The position numbers were made by a program, and so were the translations under genes. Below the pieces are notes generated by a model, which was not told the DNA's origin, did no database searches, and was given only the letters and a program-made list of their open reading frames with translations. Below, piece after piece: positions 37,758-51,421 of a stretch of DNA of 64,000 nucleotides. Location of the stretch: the NCBI GenBank assembly GCA_030695205.1, contig JAUYTN010000059.1:142146-206145 (forward strand), in the 5' to 3' direction. Position 1 is the stretch's first letter; each line of letters opens with the position of its first letter. This DNA comes from Burkholderiaceae bacterium. GTDB lineage: Bacteria; Pseudomonadota; Gammaproteobacteria; Burkholderiales; Burkholderiaceae_C.

Positions 37758-38524
37758 CTGAACATCAGGGCGGTCAGCAAAAAATCCAGCCCCAGCACCA
37801 GCAGCGAGGCCATGACCACCGTGCGGGTGGTTGCCCGCGAGACGCCCTCGGGCGTGGGGTGGGCCATGAAGCCCTGGTACACCGCCACAAAGGTGACGGT
37901 CACGCCAAACACCGCGCTCTTGATCACGCCATTGCCCACGTCGCGCCACACGTCCACGCCGCCTTGCATCTGGCTCCAGAAAGAGCCCTCATCCACCCCG
38001 ATCATGACCACGCCCACCAACCAACCGCCCATGATGCCGACCGCACTGAACACCGCCGCCAGCAGGGGCATGGCGATGATGCCGCCCCAGAAGCGCGGCG
38101 CCAACACCCGGCGCACCGGGTCCACCGCCATCATCTCCATGGCTGCGAGTTGCTCGCCCGCCTTCATGAGGCCGATTTCGGCGGTCAGTGCCGTGCCTGC
38201 CCGCCCGGCAAACAACAGCGCAGTGACCACAGGCCCCAACTCGCGCACCAGGCTCAGGGCCACCAGCAGGCCCAGCGCCTCAGACGAGCCGTAGCGCTGC
38301 AAGGTGTAGTAGCCCTGCAGGCCCAGCACAAAGCCCACAAACAGGCCTGACACCGCAATGATGGCCAGCGAGAGATTGCCCAGAAAAAACATCTGGTCAC
38401 GCACCAGGCCAAAGCGGGCCCAGGCGGCCGGTGTCAGCTGCACCAGGCGCAGGAACAGCCGGGTGGCCTCACCCAGATCGGCGAGCTTGGTGCGCACCGC
38501 AAACCCCAGCGTGGCCAGCGTCAT
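37751..38524 (-). CDS. mlaE: MlaE, permease of the Mla transporter
   Basis: 257 residues with the DUF140/MlaE core: LVALSLVRELGPVVTALLFAGRAGTALTAEIGLMKAGEQLAAMEMMAVDPVRRVLAPRFWGGIIAMPLL. The ATG overlaps the mlaF stop (ATGA), showing tight coupling. Inner-membrane channel for phospholipid moved by the MlaFEDB complex. Confidence 0.95.
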   Translation of the reverse strand: MTLATLGFAVRTKLADLGEATRLFLRLVQLTPAAWARFGLVRDQMFFLGNLSLAIIAVSGLFVGFVLGLQGYYTLQRYGSSEALGLLVALSLVRELGPVVTALLFAGRAGTALTAEIGLMKAGEQLAAMEMMAVDPVRRVLAPRFWGGIIAMPLLAAVFSAVGIMGGWLVGVVMIGVDEGSFWSQMQGGVDVWRDVGNGVIKSAVFGVTVTFVAVYQGFMAHPTPEGVSRATTRTVVMASLLVLGLDFLLTALMFSI

Positions 38525-39357
38525 GACCGCCTCCGGCCCACAGGCCCGAAATCCTGGGCCAGCGTCGGCCCGGGGTAATGGAAATGCACCGGACCATCGG
38601 CCTGCGCCTGCACAAACTGCTGCACCAAAGGATCTTCCGAGTGGCGCACCTCATCGGGCGTACCCTCGGCAGCAATGCGCCCATTGGCCAGAATGACGAC
38701 CCGGTCGGCAATGCGAAAGGTCTCTTCCAGATCGTGGGACACGATGATGCTGGTCATGCCCAGCGCATCGTTCAGGCGGCGGATGAGTTGTGCGGCGGTT
38801 CCCAGAGAAATGGGGTCGAGCCCGGCAAAAGGCTCGTCGTACATGATGAGTTCGGGGTCCAGTGCAATGGCTCTGGCCAGCGCAACCCGCCGGGCCATGC
38901 CACCGGAAATTTCGCTGGGCATGAGGTCGCGGGCACCGCGCAGGCCCACCGCATTGAGTTTCATGAGCACGATGTCTCGCACCAGTGCTTCATTGAGTGC
39001 AGTGTGTTCGCGCAGCGGAAACGCCACGTTCTCGAACACACTCAGGTCGGTGAACAACGCCCCGAACTGAAACAGCATGCCCATGCGACGGCGTGCGGCG
39101 TGCATGGCATCGCGACCCATGCGGCCCACGTCCTGACCCTCAAACAGCACCTTTCCCCGGTTGGCCACCTGCTGCCCGCCAATCAGGCGCAGCACCGTGG
39201 TTTTGCCGCCGCCCGACGCCCCCATGAGCGCCGTGACCTTGCCCCTGGGCACGCTCAGAGACAACGAGTCCAGAATGACCCGATCCGTCCCCGCCCCAGG
39301 GTAGGCGAAGGTGACGTCGACAAACTCGACCAACGGGGAATCAGAATCGTGTGGCAT
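38521..39357 (-). CDS. mlaF: MlaF, ATPase of the Mla phospholipid transporter
   Basis: 278 residues: Walker A GASGGGKTT, MlaF-typical MGMLFQFGALFTDLSVFENVAFPLRE, signature ISGGMARR, Walker B LIMYDEPFAGLDP, switch IVSHDLEE. The start ATG 39357 matches the family start just before EFVDVTFAYPG. First gene of mlaFEDACB. A strong hairpin followed by a U-run lies 25-47 nt upstream of its ATG. Confidence 0.94.
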   Translation of the reverse strand: MPHDSDSPLVEFVDVTFAYPGAGTDRVILDSLSLSVPRGKVTALMGASGGGKTTVLRLIGGQQVANRGKVLFEGQDVGRMGRDAMHAARRRMGMLFQFGALFTDLSVFENVAFPLREHTALNEALVRDIVLMKLNAVGLRGARDLMPSEISGGMARRVALARAIALDPELIMYDEPFAGLDPISLGTAAQLIRRLNDALGMTSIIVSHDLEETFRIADRVVILANGRIAAEGTPDEVRHSEDPLVQQFVQAQADGPVHFHYPGPTLAQDFGPVGRRRS

Positions 39358-39369
39358 GCACAGGGGTAG

Positions 39370-39411
39370 AACCAAAGAAAACGCCGACCGGATGCAACCA
39401 CCTGGTCGGCG
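39370..39411 (-). terminator. Intrinsic terminator after gltD, or attenuator in the mlaF leader
   Basis: On the minus strand CGCCGACC and GGTCGGCG form a perfect 8-bp stem around 14 nt and are followed at once by TTTTCTTTGG. It lies 111 bp past the gltD stop and only 13-25 nt before mlaF. A candidate -35 TTGACG (39455-39460) lies upstream of it, so an mla transcript starting there would have to read through the hairpin. Confidence 0.7.
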
Positions 39412-39522
39412 ACACTGACAAAACGGCAATGATAAGGGTTTATCCTGACCACCGCGTCAAGCACACGCAAAGCCCGTTACAGCTTGCAACGGACCCGGCG
39501 CCAGCCACCAGGGCCCGACGCC

Positions 39523-41010
39523 TCAACGGGGCAGGTCGGAAAAGCCCATCAGGAACTCATCGACCGCACGAGCGGCTTGCCGGCCTTCGCGGATGGCCCA
39601 CACCACCAGGCTCTGGCCCCGGCGGATGTCGCCTGCGGCAAACACCTTGGCCACGTTGGTGGCGTAGCCGCCGTCAAATTCGGTGTGGGCTTTGGCATTG
39701 CCACGACCGTCTTTGTCGACGCCAAATGCATCCAGCACCGTGGCCACCGGGTTCGTAAAGCCCATGGCCAACAGCACGAGGTCGGCCTTGTACTCTTTTT
39801 CGGTACCGGCAATCTCGACCAGTTTGCCGTCCTTGAACTCGACATGTACGGTCTTGAGGCCCTTGATCTTGCCGGCCTCTTTGCCGGTACCAGGCACAAA
39901 CTCCTTGGTGGAGATGGCGAACTCGCGCACACAGCCTTCATCATGGCTGGAGCTGGTGCGCAGCTTCATGGGCCAGTAGGGCCAGACCAGGGGCTTGTCT
40001 TCCTGCTCGGGGGGTTGGGGCATGACTTCAAACTGCGTCACGCTGGCCGCACCGTGGCGGTTGCTGGTGCCCACACAGTCGGAGCCGGTGTCGCCACCAC
40101 CAATGACGATGACGTGCTTGCCATCGGCCCGCAGCTGGCCCTTGAACTTGTCGCCAGCGTTGACCTTGTTCTGCTGGGGCAAAAACTCCATGGCGAAGTG
40201 AATGCCATCGAGGTCGCGGCCGGGCACAGGCAGGTCACGACTTTGCTCGGAGCCGCCGGTCAGCAGCACGGCATCGAACTCGGTCTTCAGTTGCTCGGGG
40301 CTGATGGCCTCTTTGGCCCAGTTGGTCACTTTGCTGGCGGGACCGTCTTTGGGCAGCTCACCCACCATCACGCCCGTGCGAAACACCACGCCCTCCGCCT
40401 CCATCTGCTGGACGCGGCGGTCAATGTGCGTTTTTTCCATCTTGAAGTCGGGAATGCCGTAGCGCAGCAGGCCACCGACGCGGTCGTTCTTTTCGAACAC
40501 CGTGACCGCATGCCCCGCACGCGCCAGCTGCTGGGCCGCAGCCAGACCGGCCGGACCCGCACCCACCACCGCCACCGACTTGCCAGTTTTGATCTTGGCA
40601 GGCTGGGGCAGAACCCAGCCCTCGGCCCAGGCCTTGTCGATGATCGCGTGCTCAATGGACTTGATGCCCACGGCATCACCGTTGACGTTGACCACACACG
40701 CGGCCTCGCAAGGCGCGGGACAGATGCGCCCGGTGAACTCGGGGAAGTTGTTGGTGCTGTGCAGCACCGTGATGGCGTTCTTCCAGTCGCCCAGGTACAC
40801 CAGATCGTTGAAGTCCGGAATGATGTTGTTGACCGGACAGCCGCTGTTGCAAAACGGCGTGCCGCAGTCCATGCAGCGTGCACCCTGCACCTTGGCCTGC
40901 TCGTCGGTCAGGGTGACAACGAACTCTTTGTAGTGCTTCAGACGCTCGGCGACGGGCTTGTAGCCCTCTTCGATGCGCTCGTATTCCATGAAGCCGGTGA
41001 TTTTTCCCAT
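39523..41010 (-). CDS. gltD: GltD, glutamate synthase small (NADPH) subunit
   Basis: 495 residues. N-terminal Fe-S cysteines are in [22 protein letters not shown] and [10 protein letters not shown]. The FAD-binding motif is [21 protein letters not shown] and the NADPH motif [40 protein letters not shown] is near the end. It passes electrons to GltB for glutamate synthesis from glutamine and 2-oxoglutarate. The ATG 41010 follows AGGA. Confidence 0.96.
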   Translation of the reverse strand: MGKITGFMEYERIEEGYKPVAERLKHYKEFVVTLTDEQAKVQGARCMDCGTPFCNSGCPVNNIIPDFNDLVYLGDWKNAITVLHSTNNFPEFTGRICPAPCEAACVVNVNGDAVGIKSIEHAIIDKAWAEGWVLPQPAKIKTGKSVAVVGAGPAGLAAAQQLARAGHAVTVFEKNDRVGGLLRYGIPDFKMEKTHIDRRVQQMEAEGVVFRTGVMVGELPKDGPASKVTNWAKEAISPEQLKTEFDAVLLTGGSEQSRDLPVPGRDLDGIHFAMEFLPQQNKVNAGDKFKGQLRADGKHVIVIGGGDTGSDCVGTSNRHGAASVTQFEVMPQPPEQEDKPLVWPYWPMKLRTSSSHDEGCVREFAISTKEFVPGTGKEAGKIKGLKTVHVEFKDGKLVEIAGTEKEYKADLVLLAMGFTNPVATVLDAFGVDKDGRGNAKAHTEFDGGYATNVAKVFAAGDIRRGQSLVVWAIREGRQAARAVDEFLMGFSDLPR

Positions 41011-41056
41011 GATTCCTGTCCTTTGGCGGTACGTGTTTCTGCAAAGGTCGGCCGCA

Positions 41057-45787
<4,731 letters not shown>

Positions 45788-45822
45788 GCCAATATCCTCT
45801 CAGTGGTTCGCGGGAAAACGAG

Positions 45823-45851
45823 AGCATATGGCATTGCAGCAAGCATGCCAA
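45823..45851 (-). promoter_or_regulatory. gltB promoter candidate, sigma-70 and sigma-54 motifs overlapping
   Basis: Minus strand: TTGGCA, 17 nt, TATGCT fits sigma-70. The same bases read TGGCATGCTTGCTGCAA (45850-45834), which has GG-N10-GC spacing and differs from the sigma-54 consensus TGGCACG-N4-TTGCA at two positions. Either start point gives a leader of roughly 30-40 nt to the gltB GTG. Confidence 0.5.
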
Positions 45852-45857
45852 GCACAT

Positions 45858-45925
45858 TAAATAGGGTCAGAACCCATTTTATGTCCAAACATATTTATCG
45901 GAATTTAATTGGGGACACATTAAAA
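45858..45925. repeat. REP-like palindromic sequences beside the RAYT gene
   Basis: An AT-rich stretch holds TAAATAGGGTCAGAACCCAT (GGGT/ACCC arms around CAGA) and, 35 bp on, AATTGGGGACACATTAAAAA. G-rich tetranucleotides plus short imperfect palindromes next to a REP-associated transposase are what REP/BIME units look like. No other full copy was seen; shorter GGGTCAGA motifs occur near 8005-8035 and 24780. Confidence 0.5.
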
Positions 45926-45979
45926 ATCGAAGCATATATGACAAGCCAATATTGCGCCCAAGCTCAATTTTCTTTGAAA

Positions 45980-46714
45980 TTACTTGCCCAAATCGCCCAC
46001 CGCTCGGACGGGACGGCCTGGCTTGGCCTTTCCGAGGCGGCGGGGGGTGACCCCTTGCAGCTGCGCCACAAAGCCGTCAGAGCCCAGCACCCAGCCCTTG
46101 CGAGCCGCCTCGGTCAGGGCGCGGATGGAGGCGGCATCGCAGCCCTGCTCCAGCAAGGTGCGGTAGGCTGCTTCGCGGGCAAACGGTGTGTTGCCAAGCG
46201 CCCAATATTGGGGCGGCACGGTGATGGCCTTGCACGGCGCCAGCCCCAGGTAGTGCCCCGCCGTGACCCAGGGGTGTGCGCCATTCCCCGCACCTGGCGC
46301 CTGCTCCAGCCCTTGCCCCTGAGCCAACAGGCTGCGCTGCGGATGGGTGTCCAGCCACACCATGGCGCGCAGCAGCCAGGCGTCAGGCTCCAGCACGGTG
46401 GACCGGTAGCGCCCCTCCCACAGCGTGCCGCGCCGCCCGTGGCGCCGGTTGAAGGCCTGCACATACGCCCGCCCAACTGCCTGCATGCACAGGCTGAGTG
46501 CGCCATCGCGTTGGGGTGTCAGCAGCAGGTGAATGTGGTCGGGCATCAGCGCCCAGGCGTGCAAGGCCACGCCCTGCGCCTGCGCATGGGTGGACAGCAA
46601 GGCCACAAACAGCACCCTGTCGGCACTGTCGGCAAAGACAGGCTGGCCATTGTTGCCACTGAGCAACACGTGGTGGAGCTGATCGGACAGGCTCAGGCGG
46701 GGTTGGCGGGCCAT
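45980..46714 (-). CDS. REP-associated tyrosine transposase (RAYT, IS200-like Y1 family)
   Basis: 244 residues. N-terminal RLSLSDQLHHVLLSGNNGQPVF, the HUH motif in ALMPDHIHLLLTPQ (about 58), then QAFNRRHGRRGTLWEGRYRS and YIxxNP-like WLDTHPQRSLL. A catalytic Tyr is expected in or near the GRAYVQAFNRRHG helix. RAYTs cut and join single-stranded REP sequences and are usually single-copy, domesticated genes. Located at the dgt-gltB joint of the conserved gene order with REP-like sequence just downstream. It appears full length. Confidence 0.85.
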   Translation of the reverse strand: MARQPRLSLSDQLHHVLLSGNNGQPVFADSADRVLFVALLSTHAQAQGVALHAWALMPDHIHLLLTPQRDGALSLCMQAVGRAYVQAFNRRHGRRGTLWEGRYRSTVLEPDAWLLRAMVWLDTHPQRSLLAQGQGLEQAPGAGNGAHPWVTAGHYLGLAPCKAITVPPQYWALGNTPFAREAAYRTLLEQGCDAASIRALTEAARKGWVLGSDGFVAQLQGVTPRRLGKAKPGRPVRAVGDLGK

Positions 46715-46752
46715 GATGGTCAGCGGGTGAGCAAGCGCACAGCCTCAGCCTC

Positions 46753-47400
46753 TCAGCCCCAGCTGCTGACCTGCCCCACGATGGCCTTGGCCAGGTCGTC
46801 CAGCCACGCGGTGGTGATGGCGGTGGCGGGCACCTGGGTGGTTTGGGTGTCCAGCCCCACCACACCGGCCAGGCGCACCTGCAGACGGGCCTCATCGTGG
46901 TTGGGGGTGATGAGTACGCTGGCGCGCGCCGCCAGCTCGTGCTCGAACACGATGGCCTGCAGCTTGTTGGTGTCGGGGTGGCGCTGCTCCAGGCGCGCGT
47001 GTTTGACAAAGCCCGCCCGCAAGCGCGACTCCACCCGCTCCAGATCGGGCGGGAAATTCACACTCACCCGCGCCACATTGGTCACCGGCACGCGGGGCAG
47101 TATGTGCCAGCCCAGCGCCAGGTAGTCGGTCACTTGCTTTTGGCGCAGCACCTTTTGGCGCACATCGAACCGAAAGGTGGTCAGCTTCATGGCGGGCCAC
47201 TTGGTGCGGCCATCCAGGCTCAGGCTGCGGGCATCGGGCTCAATGACGTTGAGCTGAGCGGCCAAATCGGTCAGATAGTGCCGGATGGTCTGGCAGGCCT
47301 CCTCTGCCCGCTGGACGTTGGCATCCAAGGCCTGCACCTGGGTGCCTTGCTGGCTTTTGACCACACTGGCTTGCTGCTTGAGCTGCTGCAAAAAGCTCAT
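46753..47400 (-). CDS. Conserved protein of unknown function with N-terminal coiled coil
   Basis: 215 residues from the ATG at 47400, which has AGGGAGA upstream. The N-terminus (MSFLQQLKQQASVVKSQQGTQ... to about 60) is helical and Gln-rich. The middle has a W/R-rich stretch (KWPAMKLTTFRFDVRQKVLRQKQVTDYLALGWHI), and the end is beta-like with alternating hydrophobics. No signal peptide, no TM, no motif known to me. Between dgt and the RAYT in the same orientation, 44 bp after dgt. Confidence 0.6.
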   Translation of the reverse strand: MSFLQQLKQQASVVKSQQGTQVQALDANVQRAEEACQTIRHYLTDLAAQLNVIEPDARSLSLDGRTKWPAMKLTTFRFDVRQKVLRQKQVTDYLALGWHILPRVPVTNVARVSVNFPPDLERVESRLRAGFVKHARLEQRHPDTNKLQAIVFEHELAARASVLITPNHDEARLQVRLAGVVGLDTQTTQVPATAITTAWLDDLAKAIVGQVSSWG

Positions 47401-47444
47401 GAACGGATGTCTCCCTGGTGTTTGGGCGGCAGGCGCCGCCGGGT

Positions 47445-48599
47445 TCAACCGCCGGTGACCGCGGCGGGCTCAAAGCGCAATTGTCCACCCATCTGCTGGT
47501 GCGCCGAGATGGCGTAGCGGTCGGTCATGCCGGCAATGTAGTCGGCCACCGCACGCTCGGCGGTGTCACCGTCGCGCCGACTCAGGGCCGCGGGCGGCTC
47601 GGCCACGTAGGCGGCAAACAGCTCGCGCACCACCTGGCGCGCATCGTCCATGCTTTGCTCCACCTGGGGGTGGCGGTACAGGTTCTGGAACAAAAACCGC
47701 TTCAGTTCGGTGGACTCGGCCCGCATGCCGGCCGAAAACCGCACCAGCACACCCGCGCCAGCCACCTCGTCGCGGTGCTGCACGCCCGCAGCGAGGACGG
47801 CGGCCCGGGTGGCATCGATCACGTCGTACACCTGGGCGCTGAGCATGAGGCGGATGGACTCGAACAACAACCGGCGCCCCTGCAACCGGGGGTGTGCCGC
47901 CAGTGCCTCGCGCATGAAGCGGTCAAACAGCGGCACACTGGCCACCTGCTCCAGCGTGATGAGGCCAGAGCGCACACCGTCGTCCACATCGTGCGCGTTG
48001 TAGGCAATTTCGTCGGCCAGGTTGCACAGTTGCGCTTCGAGCGAGGGCGCGGTGCCCGCCAGAAACCGCTGCCCCACCCCACCAGGCTCGGCCAATTCCA
48101 GAACCTGGGCATGGGCACGGGAGCAGTGTTTGAGGATGCCTTCGCGGGTTTCAAAACACAGGTTCAGGCCATCGAACGCGGGGTAGCGCTCCTCCAGCAC
48201 ATCCACCACCCGCAGGCTTTGCAGGTTGTGCTCGAAGCCACCGTGGCCTTGCATGCACGCATGCAGGGCATCCTGGCCCGCATGGCCAAACGGGGTGTGG
48301 CCCAGGTCGTGCGCCAGCGCAATGGCCTCCACCAGGTCTTCACACAGCCCCAGGCTGCGGGCAATGCTGCGGCCCAGCTGCGCCACCTCCAGGCTGTGCG
48401 TCAGCCGGGTACGGAACAGGTCTCCCTCGTGGTTCAAAAACACCTGGGTTTTGTACACCAGCCGCCGAAAGGCTGTGCTGTGCACGATGCGGTCGCGGTC
48501 ACGCTGAAAGTCGCTGCGGGTGGGTGCTGGTGCCTCTGCGAAGCGGCGGCCCCGGGTGTGGCGGGGGTCGCTGGCCAATGGGTGGAGGGCATGGTTCAT
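47445..48599 (-). CDS. dgt: Dgt-like deoxyguanosinetriphosphate triphosphohydrolase
   Basis: 384 residues of the HD superfamily: FRRLVYKTQVFLNHEGDLFRTRLTHSLEV, then the HD pair AIALAHDLGHTPFGHAGQDAL, and ADEIAYNAHDVDDGV. Hydrolyses dNTPs to nucleoside plus triphosphate; some family members limit phage replication by draining dNTPs. This is the short Burkholderiales form (E. coli Dgt is 505). The ATG overlaps the methyltransferase stop by 4 bp. Confidence 0.92.
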   Translation of the reverse strand: MNHALHPLASDPRHTRGRRFAEAPAPTRSDFQRDRDRIVHSTAFRRLVYKTQVFLNHEGDLFRTRLTHSLEVAQLGRSIARSLGLCEDLVEAIALAHDLGHTPFGHAGQDALHACMQGHGGFEHNLQSLRVVDVLEERYPAFDGLNLCFETREGILKHCSRAHAQVLELAEPGGVGQRFLAGTAPSLEAQLCNLADEIAYNAHDVDDGVRSGLITLEQVASVPLFDRFMREALAAHPRLQGRRLLFESIRLMLSAQVYDVIDATRAAVLAAGVQHRDEVAGAGVLVRFSAGMRAESTELKRFLFQNLYRHPQVEQSMDDARQVVRELFAAYVAEPPAALSRRDGDTAERAVADYIAGMTDRYAISAHQQMGGQLRFEPAAVTGG

Positions 48600-49219
48600 G
48601 CCGCCACCGCCTCACCCCAGTAGTGGTAGGACACCACCCGGGGACCCCACAGGTAGCCTTGCTGGGCGCCGTCACAGGCAAACCCGGCCTCGGCCAGCAG
48701 TGCGGGCATGTCGCGGTCCAGGTGGCAGCCCCCGGCCAGGGGTCTCCAGTACGGCTGCAAACGGGTTTGCCAACGGGCCACACCGGCATCGGGCGCCAGC
48801 CCGTGCTCTGAAAACAGCAGCTTGCCGCCGGGCTTGAGCACCCGGCGCATTTCGCGCAACGCGGCCACCGGGTCTGGAATGCTGCACAGGGTGTAGGTGC
48901 TGACCACGGTGTCAAAGCTGGCATCGGCGGCGGGCAACCGCTCGGCGGACAAGCCCATCAATTCCACGTCCAGTCCGCTGGCCTTCACGCGCCGCGCCGC
49001 CAGCGGGTGCAGGGCCAGTGCCGGGTCCACCCCCACCACCTGCTGCACGCGCTGCGGGTCGTAGTGCGGCAGGTTGCGCCCGGTGCCCAGCCCCACCTCC
49101 AGTACCCGGCCGTGGGCGCGGGGAATGATCAGCTGACGCTGGCGCGTGAACAGCGGCACACCGCATGCCCAGTCAATCAGGCGGGGGAGCACATGGCGGT
49201 CGTACCAGGATTCACTCAT
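48596..49219 (-). CDS. Class I SAM-dependent methyltransferase (Methyltransf_11-like)
   Basis: 207 residues. The SAM loop is RVLEVGLGTGRNLPHY, then VVGVDPALAL, ERLPAADASFDTVVSTYTLCSIPDP and RVLKPGGKLLFSEHG. Resembles UbiE-like small-molecule methyltransferases; no DPPY-type motif of DNA amino-methyltransferases is visible, so it is unlikely to be a modification partner for the neighbouring Mrr. It overlaps mrr by 8 bp and dgt by 4 bp. Confidence 0.8.
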   Translation of the reverse strand: MSESWYDRHVLPRLIDWACGVPLFTRQRQLIIPRAHGRVLEVGLGTGRNLPHYDPQRVQQVVGVDPALALHPLAARRVKASGLDVELMGLSAERLPAADASFDTVVSTYTLCSIPDPVAALREMRRVLKPGGKLLFSEHGLAPDAGVARWQTRLQPYWRPLAGGCHLDRDMPALLAEAGFACDGAQQGYLWGPRVVSYHYWGEAVAA

Positions 49220-50114
49220 CGGCGAAAAAATCCGAGTCAATGCGCTTGAGGTGGTAGCTGGCCACCACCGACACGCCCAGGTTGTGCTCGATCATCAAAT
49301 CTGACAACCGCGCGCCGTCGATCAACACCACCTTGTATTGGCTGCTAGCAGCGTAGTCCTTAGCCTCTTGCGTGAACCAAGACGTGGTGATGAACACGCC
49401 TTTGGTGGCACGCTGCCCAGCCAACGCCCCCACGAACTTCATGATTTCAGGGCGCCCCACTACGCCTTCCCAGCGTTTGGCCTGCAGGTAAATGGCATCC
49501 AACCCCAGCCGGTCTTCGTTGATGATGCCGTCAATGCCCCCATCGCCGGACTTGCCCACCGCCCTGCCTGCCTCGGCTTTGCTGCCGCCGTACCCCATCT
49601 GTATGAGCAGACGAACGACCAGTCGCTCGAAAAACTCGGGCGGGCAGCTTTTTACCCGGTCCAGCACCTCGTCGGCCAGCGCGGCGAGGGAGCGGGCGTG
49701 GGCGGCTTCCATGATTTCGTCGGGGGTAGCCTCCGCTGCACTGGCCACCACCTCCGCCGGAGTTTCGACAGCGGTACTTGCTGAGCGGGCGTAGCTGGAA
49801 TAGCGCTGCAAGTAAGCCATGTCGATGCGACCAGGCGGGTTTTGCAACAACTCTTTGCCAACTGCCGTGATGCGGAACACGCCGCGCTTGGTTTGCGCAA
49901 CCAAACCTGCTTTTTTCAAATGGGTCTTGGCCCAAGCCAAGCGGTTGTAGAACAGAGGCGCCCCGCCGCTGGGCAGCAACACCCGCATTTCCTCTTCAGT
50001 CAAGGAAAACTGTCCACCCACCTGGCTCTCAACGACCTTGAGTGTGTAGTCACGACCATCGCTGACGGCTTGCAAGAGCGGCAGCATCAATGTTTGGAAA
50101 TCAGGTATCGCCAA
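49212..50114 (-). CDS. mrr: Mrr-type methyl-directed (type IV) restriction endonuclease
   Basis: 300 residues. The N-terminal winged-helix Mrr_N domain (LSLTEEE-like FSLTEEEMRVLLPSG...YNRLAWAKTHLKKAGL) is followed by a linker and the Mrr catalytic domain. Catalytic residues: MGYGGSKAEAG, SGDGGIDGIINED (Asp) and AIYLQAKRW (QxK). Mrr cuts DNA with foreign methylation. TTG 50114 was chosen as start, with AAGGGG upstream and alignment to Mrr N-termini; ATG 50087 is possible. It interrupts the usual aroB-dgt order. Codon use looks somewhat less GC-biased than its neighbours. Confidence 0.88.
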   Translation of the reverse strand: MAIPDFQTLMLPLLQAVSDGRDYTLKVVESQVGGQFSLTEEEMRVLLPSGGAPLFYNRLAWAKTHLKKAGLVAQTKRGVFRITAVGKELLQNPPGRIDMAYLQRYSSYARSASTAVETPAEVVASAAEATPDEIMEAAHARSLAALADEVLDRVKSCPPEFFERLVVRLLIQMGYGGSKAEAGRAVGKSGDGGIDGIINEDRLGLDAIYLQAKRWEGVVGRPEIMKFVGALAGQRATKGVFITTSWFTQEAKDYAASSQYKVVLIDGARLSDLMIEHNLGVSVVASYHLKRIDSDFFADE

Positions 50115-50125
50115 AAACCACCCCT

Positions 50126-50191
50126 TATTCTTTTAATGCAAATGGAGTTTATCGCTTATCCGTTAAGCGAAAGCAGCTATACAAATTCACA
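50126..50191 (+). repeat. Dispersed AT-rich element, copy H
   Basis: TTTAATGCAAATGGAGTTTA then TCGCTTATCCGTTAAGCGAA and AGCAGCTATACAAATTC. The CGCTTA/TAAGCG arms make a 6-bp hairpin, the clearest stem in the family after copy B. It lies between aroB and mrr and overlaps the aroB stop. Confidence 0.7.
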
Positions 50192-51341
50192 CCACACACG
50201 ATGCCAGCACCTCGCGCACCACACTTTCAGGTGCGCCTGTCATACATGGCGAGCCCGGCCCTTTGCCGCCAGACGCCAACGGCGCATCACCAATCAACAC
50301 GAACTTGATGTCGCCGCCCTCGCTCTTTTTGTCGCCGCGCATCAGTTGCAGGTAGCGGTCGGCGCCGAGGTCGGGGCCCACGGTGGGCAGACCGGCGGCC
50401 TGTACCAAGCGGGTCAGCCGTGCCACAAAGGCTTCGTCCACATGGCCCAGGCGTTGGCTCAACGTGGCTGCCATGACCATGCCGCAGCCCACACCCTCGC
50501 CGTGCAGCCATTCGCCGTAGCCCAGCCCGGCCTCGATGGCGTGGCCGAAGGTGTGGCCAAAGTTCAGGATGGCGCGCAACCCGCTCTCCTTTTCGTCCTG
50601 GCCCACCACCCAGGCCTTGATTTCGCAGCTGCGGCGCACGGCGGTGGCCAGCAGGGCGGGGTCGCGGGCGCGCAGCCCTGCCATGTTGGCCTCTATCCAG
50701 TCAAAAAACGCCATGTCGGCAATGGGGCCATATTTGATGATTTCGGCCAGGCCAGCGCTAAGTTCGCGCTCGGGCAGGGTGTTGAGGGTATCCAGATCGG
50801 CCACCACCAGCTGGGGCTGGTAGAAGGCACCGATCATGTTTTTGCCCAGCGGGTGGTTGATGGCGGTTTTGCCCCCCACGCTGCTGTCCACCTGCGCCAG
50901 CAAGGTGGTGGGCACCTGCACAAACGGCACGCCGCGCATGTAGCACGCGGCGGCAAACCCGGTCATGTCGCCCACCACGCCGCCGCCCAGGGCGTAGAGC
51001 ACGGTTTTGCGGTCCGCTGTGCTGCCCAGCAGTTGGTCGTAAATCAAGTTGAGGGTGGCACCGTCCTTGTATTGCTCGCCATCGGGCAAGGCCAGCACCT
51101 GAACCTGTTGGTAGAGCGGAGAAATGGCTTGCACCAAGCGTTTGGCGTACAAAGGAGCCACTGTGGTGTTGGTCACCACCAGGGCCTGGGCGGCTTTGGG
51201 GCAGGCCGCATAGGTGGCGGAATTGCCCAGCAGGCCGGTGCCGATGGCAATGTCGTAGCTGCGGTCGCCCAGGTCAATGGACACGGTTTGCGCGGCCGCA
51301 CTGGGCTGGCCGGGCACGAAGGGGGTAAGGCTGGCGTTCAT
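50187..51341 (-). CDS. aroB: AroB, 3-dehydroquinate synthase
   Basis: 384 residues: [75 protein letters not shown], and metal ligands in [13 protein letters not shown] and [12 protein letters not shown]. Second step of the shikimate pathway. The last 28 residues ([24 protein letters not shown]) look extended relative to the family core. Start ATG 51341. aroK is not in the window. Confidence 0.96.
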   Translation of the reverse strand: MNASLTPFVPGQPSAAAQTVSIDLGDRSYDIAIGTGLLGNSATYAACPKAAQALVVTNTTVAPLYAKRLVQAISPLYQQVQVLALPDGEQYKDGATLNLIYDQLLGSTADRKTVLYALGGGVVGDMTGFAAACYMRGVPFVQVPTTLLAQVDSSVGGKTAINHPLGKNMIGAFYQPQLVVADLDTLNTLPERELSAGLAEIIKYGPIADMAFFDWIEANMAGLRARDPALLATAVRRSCEIKAWVVGQDEKESGLRAILNFGHTFGHAIEAGLGYGEWLHGEGVGCGMVMAATLSQRLGHVDEAFVARLTRLVQAAGLPTVGPDLGADRYLQLMRGDKKSEGGDIKFVLIGDAPLASGGKGPGSPCMTGAPESVVREVLASCVV

Positions 51342-51421
51342 GCCCTGAAGTTTAGGGGGCAAGGCATACTGTGCGGCCATGGTCGGGCTCACGTTCGGCC
51401 CCGCCTGATGAAAGCCCGTGC

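Noticed and set aside
48596..50114. Mrr plus methyltransferase as a restriction-modification pair
   Set aside because: Mrr is a type IV enzyme needing no partner methylase, and the methyltransferase has small-molecule (UbiE-like) motifs without DNA-methylase signatures.
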